Source: Adiantum capillus-veneris
Lineage: Eukaryota; Streptophyta; Polypodiopsida; Polypodiales; Pteridaceae
Reading direction: 5' to 3'
NCBI GenBank assembly: GCA_014529385.2
Contig: CM043960.1
Span: forward strand, 126,144,043-126,208,042
Length of the DNA stretch: 64,000 nt
Below the pieces are notes generated by a model that was given only the letters and a program-made list of their open reading frames with translations, searched no databases and was not told the origin of the DNA. The translations under genes were made by a program, and so were the position numbers. Positions 11,097 to 22,133 of the stretch are shown here, one piece after another; position 1 is the stretch's first letter; every line of letters begins with the position of its first letter.

Positions 11097-12576
11097 ATTC
11101 CATAAGGAACATCATCCATCTTATCAGCCTGCCTTGAATAATGACTTTATTAATCAGAAACAGAAGAGCTTGATGGTCCACATAACTTTCCCAACAAGTA
11201 ATGTCTGAACTTTGTAGCGTTGAAAACCATGCCAAGGGATTCTCTCTTAGTAGTTGTATAGCCTTGTTCAGCCTGACTGAATCTGTGACTGGCAAAATAA
11301 ACCGGATAGTCTGTTCTTCCATCTAGCTGAGCTAATATGTCCCCCATTGCCAATCCCGAAGAATCTACATGTACGTGGAAAATAATATTCCAATTTGGCT
11401 GCCTAAGGACTGGTTTACTGGTTATGGCTTTTTTCAGATTCTGGACACTCTCCTCACATTCAGCAGTCCAGTTGAACTTACTGGTCTTCTTTGTAAGCTC
11501 ATATAGTGGTACTGCTTGAGAAGCAAACTTGTGTACAAATCTTCTATAGAAATTCACATAACCCAAGAAAGAACTCAACTCTGAAGCAGTTCTGGGTGCT
11601 TTAGCTTGCTGAACACACTGTCTTTTGTCATTGTCCATCTCTATTCCATTGCGGGAAACCACATGTCCCAGTAGTTGTCCCTTCCAGACTAGAAAAACAG
11701 GTTTGGCTGGATTCAAACAAATCCGCTTCTCCTGACAGCGTTTGAAAACCATTTCTAGGAATAGGAGGTGCTGTTCCTCATCTGAATAGACAGTGAATTC
11801 ATCCATGAAAATGGCGAGGAACCGATGAAGAAATTCATTAAACATCTCCATCATACACCGCTGAAAGGTAGCTGGTGCATTGCACAGGCCAAAAGGCATC
11901 ATCAGATACATGAAAGCTCCCCACTCTGTGATGAAAGTGGTCTTGGCTCTATCTTCAGGAGCGATCTGTAACTGGTTATAGCCGCTATAACCATCCATGA
12001 AGCTATACATTTCATATCCTGCGATCTCATCAAGCAACATATCAGTAAAAGGCAAGGGAAATGGATCCTTAATGGTTTGGGCATTTAGTTTCCTATAGTC
12101 GACACACACTCTCAATTTTCCATTCTTCTTGGGGACGACGACTATGGGAAATAGCCAATCACCGCTTGCCACTTCCGTAATGAACACAGCGTTGAGAAGA
12201 TTATCAATCTCCTCCTTGACCTTCTTTGCATAGTTGGGGTTCATCCGGTATCTTTGCAGTCGTACTGGCCTAGCATCCAGTTTCAGTGGTATTCGGTGCT
12301 GACAGACTTCAGGATCTACTCTCTTCAGATCTTTATGTTCCCAGGCAAACACATCTGATCCACTGGGTACTCTATAGAACATACTGGTTCCTCTACTATA
12401 CCAGTATCAGCTGGTTCCACCATCCTTCCAGTTAGCTGAACTGTTCTTTCCCCTGTATTGACTTCAGTAAATTGATCAGGAAATTGTCTCTTCTGCTTGT
12501 CAGCCTGCTCTTTGTTTAGCAAGACTGCCTTCAAGTCAATTTCTGCCAAAGGGAATATGTTCATAGCTTCTAGCAT
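11047..12576 (-). pseudogene. T1 reverse transcriptase and RNase H
   Basis: The RT block reads from about 12576 with FPIVVVPKKNGKLRVCVDYRKLN, MPFGLCNAPATFQRCM, and the active site as FMDEFTVYS, where the second Asp of the xxDD box is Glu. The thumb (LLGHVVSRNG, SSFLGYVNFYRRFV) and RNase H follow (FHVHVDSSG, then DYPVYFASHRFS). A frameshift near 11150 moves the end of RNase H (YVDHQALLFLINK) to another frame. The changed catalytic Asp and the frameshift make it inactive. Confidence 0.9.
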
Positions 12577-12623
12577 TCGCTCGATCTTCTTGGCTCTGTA
12601 TTTCTGACATAACTCCTTCGGTC

Positions 12624-13184
12624 TTAGTTCCTTTTTCCAGCTCCTGGTATTGTTGGTTTGGATTTGGATTTTGCCCCACTGGCCCTTTCTATGGTCAAAG
12701 TTTGGTTTGCATAGTCATGAACAACATGTGCTGTTCTCAACCATGGGTGCCCTAGTAGCATCCCATATGCTCCCTGCACATCCAAGACTAGGAAACTGGT
12801 TTTGAATTTCTCCCTCCCAACTCTTATCTGCGTGTTTTCAATCATACTCGTCGCCTGTACGACTCTATGATCTGCCATTCGTACTTTGAATGGTGCTGGT
12901 TTCATGTTAGTGATACCCATTCTTTGTTGAAGATTGGCTCCCATTATGTTGACTCCCGCCTCTCCATCCAGGATAACGCTTGAGAGAGGTTCCCACTGCT
13001 TCTTGACCTTGTAGTCTACGTGAATAAGTGGAACTTCATCATCTCGGATGGCCGTTAGGTCCACTATTCTGGCCTCTGCCTCAGCTTTCCTGCGCTGTCT
13101 GATAAAGTTGGCCACCTCAGGCAAGGTTTTTCTTATATCCTCCAGCTCTACCATCAGCTTCTGAATTCTATCACAAATTTTCAC
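12624..13184 (-). pseudogene. T1 aspartic protease (retropepsin)
   Basis: Open minus frame of 186 codons. The active-site region reads VILDGEAGVNIMG. Plant Tat/Athila proteases usually have a DGG-type box at this place, so the third box residue looks altered to Glu. The second signature YGMLLGHPWLR lies about 90 residues later. It sits between the zinc knuckles and RT as expected for gag-PR-RT order. Confidence 0.75.
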
Positions 13185-14090
13185 ATGAATTTCTTCTCTC
13201 TCTTGGTCAGACTGATTGTCAGAGCTTGAAGAACTGGTATCTTCTCACTGCCATTCTTCTTTTGCAGTGCTTCCACTCTTTCCATCCACTCCCATTTCAT
13301 CAGCTAGTCCATGTACCATAGCCAGCATGGTCTCAGTCATGCCCGGTACTGACTGATATTTATCAGTTGATTGGGATGGTATCCTCTGAATGACTCTAGA
13401 TTCGGAACTTTCTGGCTGCTCTGGCAGCTTCTTGGCTAAATCCTCCGTGATTTTAGGTTCTAGTTCCCTCTGCTCTTGCCACTCATCTACCACCTTTTCT
13501 TTACCTTTGGCCTTCCAAACTTCTCTTTGTTAAGCCCACTTGCTGCTGCTAGGATTGACTGGTGCTTCTGAAGTGTCTGGGATTTCTTCAATGACTACCC
13601 CCTTGCTCCTAGTAACTACCCTGACTGGGACTAGCTCTGGTGCCTTAGCCTCAGTAGTAGTCGTTGCAGGTGCATCTGGGCATTGGGCCGCAAAATGGCC
13701 ATACTTCCCACAAGTATATCAATTCATGCTCCTATTCTAGAAGTTGCCTCTTCCTCTACCTCTGCTCATTCCTGGTTGGTATCGGCCACGTCCCTGACCA
13801 GTACCACTGGTACCTGGTCTCTCCTCTTGAGCTATTTTGACTCGTTCTACCTTCACTGGTTCAGTGTAGGCAACCACTGACATATCTTTTCCTTTCTTAA
13901 AGTGGTGAATTCTGATGCCACAATTATTCCATAGGTGACCAAAGGCCTTGCATTAGGTACATTGTGGACATTCAGTGGAGATATGGTCCTTAGATTTGCA
14001 TCTTGAACACGAAGTGTCCATCTTTCAAACTGGCTATCTTGTGTGGCTAATTTCGGCAATCTGCCTCTTGCCCATGGTATTAATAGTTGA
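13185..14090 (-). pseudogene. gag: T1 gag C-terminal part with three zinc knuckles
   Basis: Minus-strand translation shows CSRCKSKDHISTEC, then C-x2-stop-C followed by KAFGHLWNNC, and farther on YTCGKYGHFAAQC where the first Cys codon has become TGA. These are three CCHC knuckles of the classical x2-x4-x4 spacing. A Gly/Arg-rich stretch separates the second and third, and an acidic linker (13245-13493) leads to PR. The capsid half that should precede it is on + at 1541-2690. Confidence 0.75.
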
Positions 14091-14100
14091 CCTTTAGTAC

Positions 14101-14639
14101 CTATCGATAGTGAAATTAGCGACCCTAGACTTTTTGATTTGTTGACCTTTACAAGTGCTTATGTGTTTGATTATATTGCATCTTAATGTTTACTGATCAA
14201 CAAATTGTTTAATATTATGTTACCAATCATTCTGTGTGCTTATTCACTGTATATGCCTTTTAATTATCCATGTTCTTATGAGAATACAGTTACTGTGCCA
14301 TTTTTGGTTGATTTTGCAGTGCTCGAGTGAAGCTAAAGAGTCGAGCTCTTGCAAAGGACAAGTGCAACATCTTATAGAATTAAACATCTTGATTAAGAGC
14401 ACATCCATGGACCACTACTCTCATCAAGATGTTTAACTACTACAAGACCCATACGAGTGGACCCACCAAGTTCCTACTTTTTCAACATACCTTCCTGAAT
14501 TATGAGGACGAAATTTACATCACTCTAGCCAATGTGTGGTAGAGTGTGAGTGACACGCTGTAGGGTGCTTGAAAAGTTGAAGATTATGTATGCGCAAGTT
14601 GAAGAGCTTGCCTATATGCGCAAGTTGTGTGCTTTTAGC
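14101..14639. other. AT-rich spacer, no gene
   Basis: No coherent protein. It begins at or near the right breakpoint of the T1 inversion. It includes a short interrupted inverted repeat (AACATCTTGATTAAGAGCA and CATCAAGATGTT near 14384-14434) and one arm of the inverted repeat that encloses the next copia fragment. Confidence 0.4.
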
Positions 14640-15190
14640 CTTGTGGCTCGCACACGATGTTTAGAAAGTCCCCAACAGTTGACAACTCATTAGCAAAGTA
14701 TACTCGCCTAGACTGCGAGTGTCTGCATGGCAATGGACTCACAGAGACTATTGCATCTCTAACACCAATAACGTAGAGAAGAGTCAAACGATCACCCCGA
14801 TGGCCTCGCACTATCACAAGAAAACCTCTCCTCATTAAGTAAGACTCTTTAGTCAAGTGAAAATGACACTCATGATCTCTAAGCTGCTAGATGGAGATCA
14901 AACTCCTACGAGCATCAGGCACATACTGAACATTATGAAGCACAATCATATTCCCATTAGCAAAGTGCAAATGAATGTCACCCACACTATGAACACCATC
15001 CTGTCTTAGACTAGAAGACGTGCTAAATCATTCCCTACGAGGATTAGTATGGCGTAAAGCACTACTGTCTAGCTACCAATAGTGAGACAAAGTCCATGCA
15101 TGTCTAGGTGAACCTACGGAAGTAGGAGTAGCTGCCAATAGTGAGACAAAGTCCATGCATGTCTAGGTGAACCTACGAAAGTAGGAGTTT
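14640..15190 (-). pseudogene. Ty1/copia protease and GAG-pre-integrase fragment
   Basis: Minus-strand translation gives W-stop-LDSSALRHTNPRRE, the copia protease site with DSG changed to DSS. VHSVGDIHLHFANGN and VQYVPDARRSLISI follow, then the pre-integrase segment with YLMRRGFLVIVRG and LTLLYVIG. The normal gag upstream and integrase downstream are not found, so this is an isolated fragment with at least three stops. Confidence 0.75.
15071..15188. repeat. 59-bp tandem duplication within the copia protease fragment
   Basis: Units 15071-15129 and 15130-15188 (starting AGCTACCAATAGTGAGAC and AGCTGCCAATAGTGAGAC) differ at about two bases. Confidence 0.9.
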
Positions 15191-16050
15191 CTACCACACT
15201 CTAGCCAATCATTACAGTAGGCATACATAATCTTCAACTTTTCGAGCACCCTGCAACCGATTGACCCATATCTCTCAAACCACTTAGAGTTTGCAAAAAC
15301 TTCCTTCTGCAAAGTTGTAGATTACGAAAAAATGGTTAGGTCCGATTACAATGGGCATGAGACGAGCTATTTTTACAAGTCAAAATAAATCTGCAAAAAT
15401 TTGCAACTGTGTACCCTAGATCTCCAAGCAGTCTGCCAAACGTACAACAAAATCGGTGCTCAATTTGGAAAAACTTTCAACTAGAAAGTTGTAGATCAAA
15501 ATGTTTTCAATACGCTTTGCCGAGTCAAGCTGAAAATTTACCTCTTACTTAGCCAAATTTTTTCTATAAAACAATGTTGAACGTTTCGCAGCTTCATCGC
15601 AATCTCCGCCACAACGTCGATGTGCTCTCCGCCATCGCCATGCGCTCTGATCGAAAGGCTTGGAAAGTCGTGCGCACGTGCGTGCAAGCAAGAGGGAAAG
15701 AGAAGAATAAGAGGAGAATTGGGGGGAAAACTCTTTGCAACAGTGTAAGAGTATTTCTTTATTAATATAGAAAGAGTGAGTTAAGTTAGTGTAGGGTTAG
15801 TTCACGTGGGCGGATGGCCACTTGGCCTTTATCCAACATAAGTTTTTATATTCTTTGATATATTTGTCTAGGTGTTTTTATTATATTATTTTCAATACTT
15901 AAGAACTCTTTGTTTAACTCCTGTGCTACACTGTGTTTTCTTCAAAATCTCCTTGCGACAACAAATGATATGGCATATGAACATGTGGTGATCATTGCCA
16001 TGGAGGCAATGGATATCCACAATGTAGAGGAAATGTTCAGGAGCTTGTTG
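15191..16050. other. LTR-like non-coding remnant
   Basis: No reliable gene. A TATAAAACAATG box lies near 15567, and a purine-rich stretch follows it at about 15690-15730. A CACGTG motif sits near 15803. The look is of an old LTR or leader, but no partner repeat is in the window. Confidence 0.3.
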
Positions 16051-16254
16051 AGTTTCATTTGTGTAACCCACTCTTTAAGGAATCCAATGGCTGTCCCTCC
16101 CAAGCCTTGAAGGTGAGTGGAGGAAATCCATTCCAGGTCTTGGGAGACCTCTCGAAGGCGGCAGAAAGGTCGACTCCAATGGTCTCGATCCCTTGAAGGG
16201 CTACTATGTGAGGTTGATTGTGGAAAATCCAAGAACTTGAATTTTTTACTTTAT

Positions 16255-16724
16255 ACATTAGGGAAATTTTGGACTCTCAAATGGCCCTATAAAGACTTTG
16301 ACTTTCTCCCTTTTGTCCAAAATGGGCGCACAGTAATTTTTTTACGAATGAAATCAAAACTTGTCCGACCTTTTGGATTTAGAATGTACTTATTGAGACC
16401 TATCCATTGATATATAGCATGCCATAAGATTCCTTATATTTTAGAAGATTTCATTTTTTGATGTGACGACTCCGTCTTATAAATGGAATCTCTCCCCCAT
16501 ATTTTAGCTTCAGCGGGGAGGCCATAACTTTTACAAATCAACTCCAAATTTGTCGGAGTTAGGGGATTTAGAACCTACTTGCTAAGATCTTTCCAATGAT
16601 ATGTTGGTTGATAGGGCTTTGACAAAGCATTTATGTACTTCACCGGGTTGCCCATTTTGGACAAGAGAGGCAAAGTCAAACCTCCTTATAGGGCCCCTTT
16701 GAGAGTCCAATTTTCCCTAATGGG
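16255..16724. repeat. Imperfect inverted repeat with internal direct repeats
   Basis: Arm 16255-16335 (includes GGACTCTCAAATGGCCC and TTGTCCAAAATGGGC) is complementary, with mismatches, to 16640-16724. Between the arms a second motif occurs twice in the same direction, near 16370-16420 and 16550-16610 (TTTAGAA, CTACTT or GTACTT, then CCATTGATAT or CCAATGATAT). The 470-bp structure could fold as a long hairpin. No protein is encoded. Confidence 0.65.
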
Positions 16725-17039
16725 TATCGGAGATTCCCTTTATGTTCCAGGATAGAATCTTCATTTGACAACTTTTTTATCTTTCTTCCCACTATTGCCC
16801 TGTCTCTTGGAGGTGATATCAACTTGGTTTCTCTTGCTATCCTTGAGGATTTCCATATGTAGAGGGCCCTAGGATGCAACTGAAGAGGGTCCGGTGTTGT
16901 CATTTCTGCACTGGTTTTCTTTATTGAGATCAAGCATACAGTGGTTATCAAGTTTGTTGGCCTAGTATTCTAGCGAGTAGACCTCCACATCTTCCCCAAC
17001 ATTAGTGTGAAACTGAGTGGGGAGGATGAAATCACTTGC

Positions 17040-17310
17040 CTAATCATCCTCATCTGATAGAGGAGCAAACAGAGCAAACCAATTCGAAGTTTTGGTAAAG
17101 CTCTTGGGAGGAGGTTTCCTTGGTAGGGCATCTTTGCTTGACTGAGGAGGAGGTGCCTGTTTGGAGACCAACCATTTGGGGACTATTCTTGGGCCAGGGG
17201 GAGGTGTAGGAGTATCCTTTTTTTGAGGTTTCTCATTGCCTGATTTGATTGGACAGTCACGAACAAAGTGCCTTTGTTTTCGCATAGGCAGACGAGGAGA
17301 GAGGCCTCAC
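17040..17310 (-). pseudogene. Zinc-knuckle, proline-rich ORF remnant (gag or LINE ORF1-like)
   Basis: The minus strand reads RKQRHFVRDCP, the second half of a CCHC knuckle; the two upstream Cys codons are one frame away (CLCENKG). A Pro-rich stretch (TPTPPPGPRIVPKW, KQAPPPQ) and NWFALFAPLSDEDD before the stop follow. The order knuckle, Pro-rich tail and N-x-F-A end is reminiscent of LINE ORF1 proteins, but a gag tail is also possible. Confidence 0.45.
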
Positions 17311-17728
17311 CTACCCCATGCGAAGAGACAATTCGCTCAGGGAAGGGGGAGCTCGTCAGAGGACACGTGTCATCTCTATGAATTGACATACATCTATGCC
17401 ATAGCTAGGGTTTCCTCAACTCCAGTCCTAAGGGTGATTCTTCAATGGTTAAATGGTCATATTTATTTATTTTTATTTTTTTTGTTTGTAAGGGGGAAAT
17501 TGGAATGAATGCTTTGTTATATTGGCATATTGGCTCGCTTTTTTAAAAATACTACTAATAATTTAAAGATGTCAAATTCCCTCAACCCTGCGTATGTTCC
17601 CCTTGTCCTTTGTATGCAGGTTGCATACCCATCTTCCTCAGCTTTCACATGCACCTCTTGCCCCTTCTCTTCACCATCCTCCTCAGCTTTTATAGAGGCT
17701 ACACTTCCCCCAAGCCCTAGGTCTTCCT

Positions 17729-17731
<3 letters not shown>
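17311..17731. other. Spacer, no gene
   Basis: No similarity recognised. It contains a T-rich tract (17460-17485) and short open stretches without a protein-like profile. Confidence 0.4.

Positions 17732-17773
<42 letters not shown>
17732..17773. repeat. (CA)n microsatellite, about 42 bp
   Basis: Uninterrupted alternating CA. Confidence 0.98.
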
Positions 17774-17780
<7 letters not shown>

Positions 17781-17911
17781 TCGTAAAACCTCTAGCAAAC
17801 TAAAGCTATACTCAACAACCTTAACCTACATTGCGTGAAGCTATGCCATAATTTACAACTTCCATCATCATGAGAAGACACACACACACATAGAGCCTTG
17901 CATAGGTAGTC

Positions 17912-17914
<3 letters not shown>

Positions 17915-17966
<52 letters not shown>
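17915..17966. repeat. (GA)n microsatellite, about 52 bp
   Basis: Uninterrupted GA; it creates apparent SLSLSL and ERERER open frames on either strand that are not genes. Confidence 0.98.
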
Positions 17967-17970
<4 letters not shown>

Positions 17971-18191
17971 ACGTGGGTTAGCATGCAACCAAGCGTCGTT
18001 TGCAACTGCGAGAAAGGGAGAGAGTCTCCAAAGGTCATCCACTCAACAACGCTACTATTTTTCGAGCTCTTTGAATCTGTTTTGATTCGCTTTGTACTTT
18101 CTTTTTAAAAAAAACGTTGGCACATACTTGGCAAATCTAATGAAGCACTCTTACTGGCTCACATGAAAATAGAATGTTATATTAACAAGAT

Positions 18192-18217
18192 CCCCCCCCC
18201 CCCCCCCTTTTTTTTTA
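18192..18217. repeat. Poly-C followed by poly-T homopolymer tract
   Basis: A run of about 16 C is followed by about 10 T. Lengths of such runs are prone to sequencing error. Confidence 0.9.
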
Positions 18218-18250
18218 AAAGCAAGCAATCAGCCCCTGCGCTAGGGCTTC

Positions 18251-18289
18251 GCGAGGGAGAGAGAGATCTCGACTAGCCTGCATGATAAC

Positions 18290-18330
<41 letters not shown>

Positions 18331-18350
18331 CGACTGGCCTGCATGATAAC

Positions 18351-18395
<45 letters not shown>

Positions 18396-18444
18396 TTGTA
18401 GCATCACGCAAGGGAGAGAGGGAGAGTGGGCCTTACAACATCGC

Positions 18445-18480
<36 letters not shown>
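18251..18480. repeat. Compound GA minisatellite
   Basis: Three (GA)n tracts (about 18292-18327, 18353-18391, 18446-18480) are separated by related spacers. Two spacers share GATCTCGACT-A/G-GCCTGCATGATAACAT almost exactly, so the unit of spacer plus GA tract has been duplicated. Confidence 0.9.
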
Positions 18481-18485
<5 letters not shown>

Positions 18486-19116
18486 GGCATGCCAAGCCAC
18501 GCGTGTGAGAGATTCTTCCACCCTTCCCTTTTCCCCTCGATCTCTCACCCTTCCTATTTCCACCTTCCAATAGGGTTAGAGGGCCAATAAAAAGATGTCC
18601 CCCTATACAGAGATGAGTCTTACCCCTTCAAAAAAGGCCTTTTGGTTCCAGTTTTGAGGCATGCGATGATGAGTACCTGTGTGGTTAGTTGAGTCGTGGT
18701 AGCATCCTCACTATTCTTGTTGGCGCAATGACTCTAAATCTCCCCTTGGTAGTGTTGAAATTGGTGCCCTTTTTTTTACACACAATTTCAAACGTCGCCT
18801 CGTACTTCGTCGTTGGATTGCCGATCGCGCTCAGATTTTTGCTATGGACAGAGGTGTTGTGCAGAGCTTCCATTTGTGCCTCTTCACGATCAAAATGGTG
18901 CAGTAGATGGTCTAGAATCCACCCCCCAAGTTCGCTGCCTCTAAACTTAATGAGCCATTTTACGATTTCTACAAAATCCAGTTGGTACCTCCTCCTTGAC
19001 CAATCAAAAAACAAAAGCAGCTTTTCCTTCTTTTTTTTTCATGAAGGGCAGGCCCGCCAAAATACATACATAAGGGCTACTGGCCAAAACAAAAAGACGT
19101 AGCTGTTTTGTCAGAA
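18481..19116. other. Probable upstream region of the 19211 gene
   Basis: No convincing gene. A 109-codon minus-strand open frame (18685-19014) has mixed composition but no recognised family, and I do not call it. A CCAATAAAAAG stretch near 18567 and the CT-rich tracts just before 19211 are the only promoter-like signs. Confidence 0.35.
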
Positions 19117-19137
19117 TCTCTCTCTCTCTCTCCATAG

Positions 19138-19174
<37 letters not shown>
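19117..19174. repeat. Two (CT)n tracts in the presumed 5' leader
   Basis: CT runs at 19117-19133 and 19145-19174 are separated and followed by copies of CATAGCCGTCCAC. CT-rich leaders are common in plant genes. Confidence 0.85.
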
Positions 19175-19177
<3 letters not shown>

Positions 19178-19210
19178 CATAGCCGTCCACAGTCCATCTG
19201 CTCCGCATCC

Positions 19211-20389
19211 ATGGCAGTCCACCTGTTAGGACACCTGCCCGCAGCAGCGTCTCCTGCCGAAATTCAAGCGTTCGAAGACACGTTTGGCAAGGAGAACATT
19301 GAAGCCCGCAATCTTTGTGGCAAAGTCATTGCAAGTGAGAGAAGGCTCTCGCTAGACGCCATTCTCACTGTGAAGAAGAACACCACACTGGATCATGAAC
19401 AGGATTCCATGTTTCGAAGTGAGGCAGGAGCCGTGTCTAGCATCCTGAAGAATTTCATCTCTCAGTTTCAGGCGAGTGATGAAAAACATAGGGCAGAATT
19501 GGCAAATTTGCGATGTAAGGTGGAAGATCTCGAAAATTTCAAGTCTAAAGTTGAAGGGGAGGCCATCTTGTACCACGACAGAGGAATCACGAGATTGGTG
19601 GCTGCATATGACTGTCTTGACACAACGCTTGTGGAGACGGATCATCTGCTGAAGCTAGTGTTGAGAGTCTTAGTTGAGAGAGGGGAGGGCCAGGAGAAAG
19701 AAGCAGGAGAAGGATCAGACAATTCCAGCTATTTGCAAGCTGTGCAGGATGCAATTTTGTCCAACGAGGAAACCTTGGCTCAAGCTTACGTCTCATGGAA
19801 GTGTCAACCACCTCCTTACCATGGGAGCACTTCATTACAAGCTGAGGACTTGAAGCTTCTGTTTTGGAAGGCTGAATCCTTGGAGGACGTGAGCTACTTA
19901 GCCTGCAGGAGATGGCTAAAGAAGCACAAGGTCGAAGGTCTCCAAAAGAAGTACAAAGGTCCTGATTCCCATCCTTTCCTTGCTGCACTTTTGAAAACTG
20001 CAGAGACAGCATTGTCTTTGTTGCTTGACGCTGGCACAAGTGCAGTTAGTGCAATGCTCGTCCAATATGCTGAAGAGCTTAAGGGATCTCGCAACAAGTC
20101 TGTCCACGGCATGGACATCTGGAAAAATGCTAAGGTGTCCAAAAATCAGTCGGTGAAGACTGAAGGCTTGGAAGTCGTTTGGCAAAGCTATGGAAGCCTA
20201 CATTATCGCGAATTTTGTGAATTGAACTTCCAACTCATGATGAGACGGGCAGATGATCTGGAAGTCAACATTGATAGGCTTCCTACTCTTGCAGGCATCA
20301 AAGAAGGGTTTCTTTTATGGCTGAAGAGGTACAAGTTTCACTTGCTAACTTGGTGGAAGGACGGTCAGAAAGCGAAAAAGTCATCCTAA
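19211..20389 (+). CDS. Intact 392-codon ORF, probable host gene of unknown function
   Basis: This is the longest unbroken frame outside transposon sequence. It begins ATGGCAGTCC after a CT-rich leader and ends TAA at 20387-20389. The protein starts MAVHLLGHLPAAASPAEIQA. Residues about 75-117 are heptad-like and charged (KHRAELANLRCKVEDLENF), so a short coiled coil is likely. The rest is helical in composition, with a Trp-rich basic end (LLTWWKDGQKAKKSS). No signal peptide, membrane segment, zinc knuckle or polymerase motif is seen. Composition is more balanced than in the neighbouring repeats and there is no frameshift. I do not recognise a family. It could also be an ORF of an unknown mobile element. 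Confidence 0.55.
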   Translation: MAVHLLGHLPAAASPAEIQAFEDTFGKENIEARNLCGKVIASERRLSLDAILTVKKNTTLDHEQDSMFRSEAGAVSSILKNFISQFQASDEKHRAELANLRCKVEDLENFKSKVEGEAILYHDRGITRLVAAYDCLDTTLVETDHLLKLVLRVLVERGEGQEKEAGEGSDNSSYLQAVQDAILSNEETLAQAYVSWKCQPPPYHGSTSLQAEDLKLLFWKAESLEDVSYLACRRWLKKHKVEGLQKKYKGPDSHPFLAALLKTAETALSLLLDAGTSAVSAMLVQYAEELKGSRNKSVHGMDIWKNAKVSKNQSVKTEGLEVVWQSYGSLHYREFCELNFQLMMRRADDLEVNIDRLPTLAGIKEGFLLWLKRYKFHLLTWWKDGQKAKKSS

Positions 20390-22089
20390 TTTGCAGCTTC
20401 TACTCTTCTGAACCCTTATATGTAAAGCAGGTATTCCATTCACTGGTTGTTGTTACTCTTTATTCATCACTGCAATCAATACCTTCCTTGACATGTAAAA
20501 GTATCTTTTTGCATGTACTAGTATCGTTATGGTTAGAATTTTCCTGATTAAAAGAACTTCTTGCTTTGATCTAGTAACATTGGGTGAAGTTCCCAGTATC
20601 ATTGTGGGTTTAGAAATTGTTGCTTTCTCCAATCATTACTGAATACTTTTGGTCGTTTTGTTTATCTTCCGCCTCTGTTTAGCCTCCCTCCCTTTTGGCT
20701 TCATTACAACCCAAAAATTGATATTCAGAGTCAATAAGAGTTCTATTTTGAAATCTTTTCTGATTAGCTTGATTTTTTCTGTGTAGATGCAAGGAAGTTT
20801 TTGGAATCAGATAGGCTGCTAAGGGACAAAAGTTTCTTGGTGTGGATTTTGGAAACAACCACTATATCCAATTTCTTTTTTTTTATCTGTTGAGAATTTT
20901 GGAGCTGCATGGCTGGTCATATCTGAGCAGGTATTACTCACCTATGTCTGGGCATTTTGTTCTTGTTTGACGTGAAGTGAAAGTGCTGCATACTCTGGTC
21001 TGTAATGCGTACTTTGGCTTGTGGGTTATCACGTCCACAGTAGCAGTTTATCAGTATCACAAAAAGAATGTGTGTACTAAAGACTCATTCTACATTCTGC
21101 ACCTGAACTCGATGCGATATCAGAGGCCAAATTGATTTGAACTGTGCCTTTGCATCATTGTGACACTAGATTCAAGGAGTCTTTCATATTCTGTTCAGAA
21201 ACCAAGCATTCTACCCTTATTGATAAGCATGGCAGCCTTGCATATTGTCGAGTCTAGGACTTAACAAGATGGATTCGACTATTATCTTTGTGCTTTTTAT
21301 GTCTTATCCATTGAACATGAAGCATCTGAAGATGTGTATTTCGTGTACTTCTGTCTACTTGGGTCCCATACTCTTATGCTAGCATCAGTCATGTTGAAAA
21401 GTGGCTGGTTGGTTTCTCCTGCAGGGTCAAGGACAGGGTTCTTTGGGAGAAGCATTGATGGATCTGTATATCCACGTGTAGGGTCGCCTTGTCTCAACCA
21501 CTGGTGTCAAATATGAGTCTTGCATCCTCTTGTAAAGTTTGCCACAAATATGATTTCAAATTAAGGACAGCTATGGCTGTTGATACAGAGAGTAGCCTGA
21601 GCCGAGGGTGGAGAGCTTGCATGCATAGAGCAGGCATGTGATGTAATGGCTCCAGTTAACTAGGCATGCTTTAGGTGAATGACTCTGTTGTCTTCTTGCA
21701 GCCAAAACCCTTTTCGAATCAATATAGCATACTTTTAATGATGACATTATGTGTGAGGAAAAATTGTTTCATTCTTTACTGCAGTGCCAAGATTTTTTAC
21801 TTTCATAGACCATAGGATACTTGTGTACTTTCCCACATTTAGCATCACCTCTTCAAATGAGTATGTGATACCATAGGCAAGATCTCTTGGCTGGGGCAAC
21901 ATTTTAAGTGTAGGACTCATAGTTAGAGTGGATGGGGATATCGCGAAACGTATACCCCGGCCAGAATCGCAGAAGTGCGTTTCCAGCTACTAGGGGTGGC
22001 GTTTCGTGCAACATAGGAGATTAGCATCTCTTAATCCTCGAGCTCCTACTTTTAATCATTTGTTTGTTCTACTCCATTGTTTGCTTAAT

Positions 22090-22090
<1 letters not shown>
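20390..22090 (+). other. Presumed 3' region of the 19211 gene with possible introns, then spacer
   Basis: T-rich, non-repetitive sequence with no protein-like frame. Splice-like signals are present: GCAG/GTATTCC near 20430, CTGTGTAG/ATGCAAGG near 20787, GAGCAG/GTATTAC near 20930 and CTCCTGCAG/GGTC near 21423. These would fit introns in a 3' untranslated region, which is inference only. From about 21900 the sequence looks like repeat-derived spacer. Confidence 0.3.

Positions 22091-22132
<42 letters not shown>
22091..22132. repeat. (CT)n microsatellite, about 42 bp
   Basis: Pure alternating CT. Confidence 0.97.

Positions 22133-22133
<1 letters not shown>

Larger units (their letters stand above)
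991..14100. mobile_element. Element T1: gypsy LTR retrotransposon (about 11 kb) rearranged by an internal inversion
   Basis: T1 is a single insertion seen in two orientations. The 5' LTR (991-1466) and gag (1541-about 2690) are on +. The zinc-knuckle end of gag, PR, RT, RNase H, IN, extra ORF, PPT and 3' LTR run on - from about 14090 to 4779. The outer flanks carry the same 5-bp duplication: CAAGT at 986-990 and its complement ACTTG at 4774-4778. The T0 reading frame also continues from one flank to the other. These two facts argue for one element inserted into T0 followed by inversion of about 2.7-14.1 kb. The exact breakpoints could not be placed. Several genes carry stops and frameshifts. 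Confidence 0.8.
14562..15252. repeat. 32-bp inverted repeat enclosing a copia fragment
   Basis: Bases 14562-14593 (start AGGGTGCTTGAAAAG) are the near-perfect complement of 15221-15252, with the loop filled by copia protease sequence. Both outer flanks also carry CTCTAGCCAAT. Confidence 0.7.

Noticed and set aside
17821..18563. Open frames with SLSLSL or ERERER runs
   Set aside because: They are translations of GA/CT microsatellites.
18685..19014. 109-codon minus-strand gene upstream of the 19211 ORF
   Set aside because: No recognised family, no flanking signals, and it overlaps the presumed promoter region.
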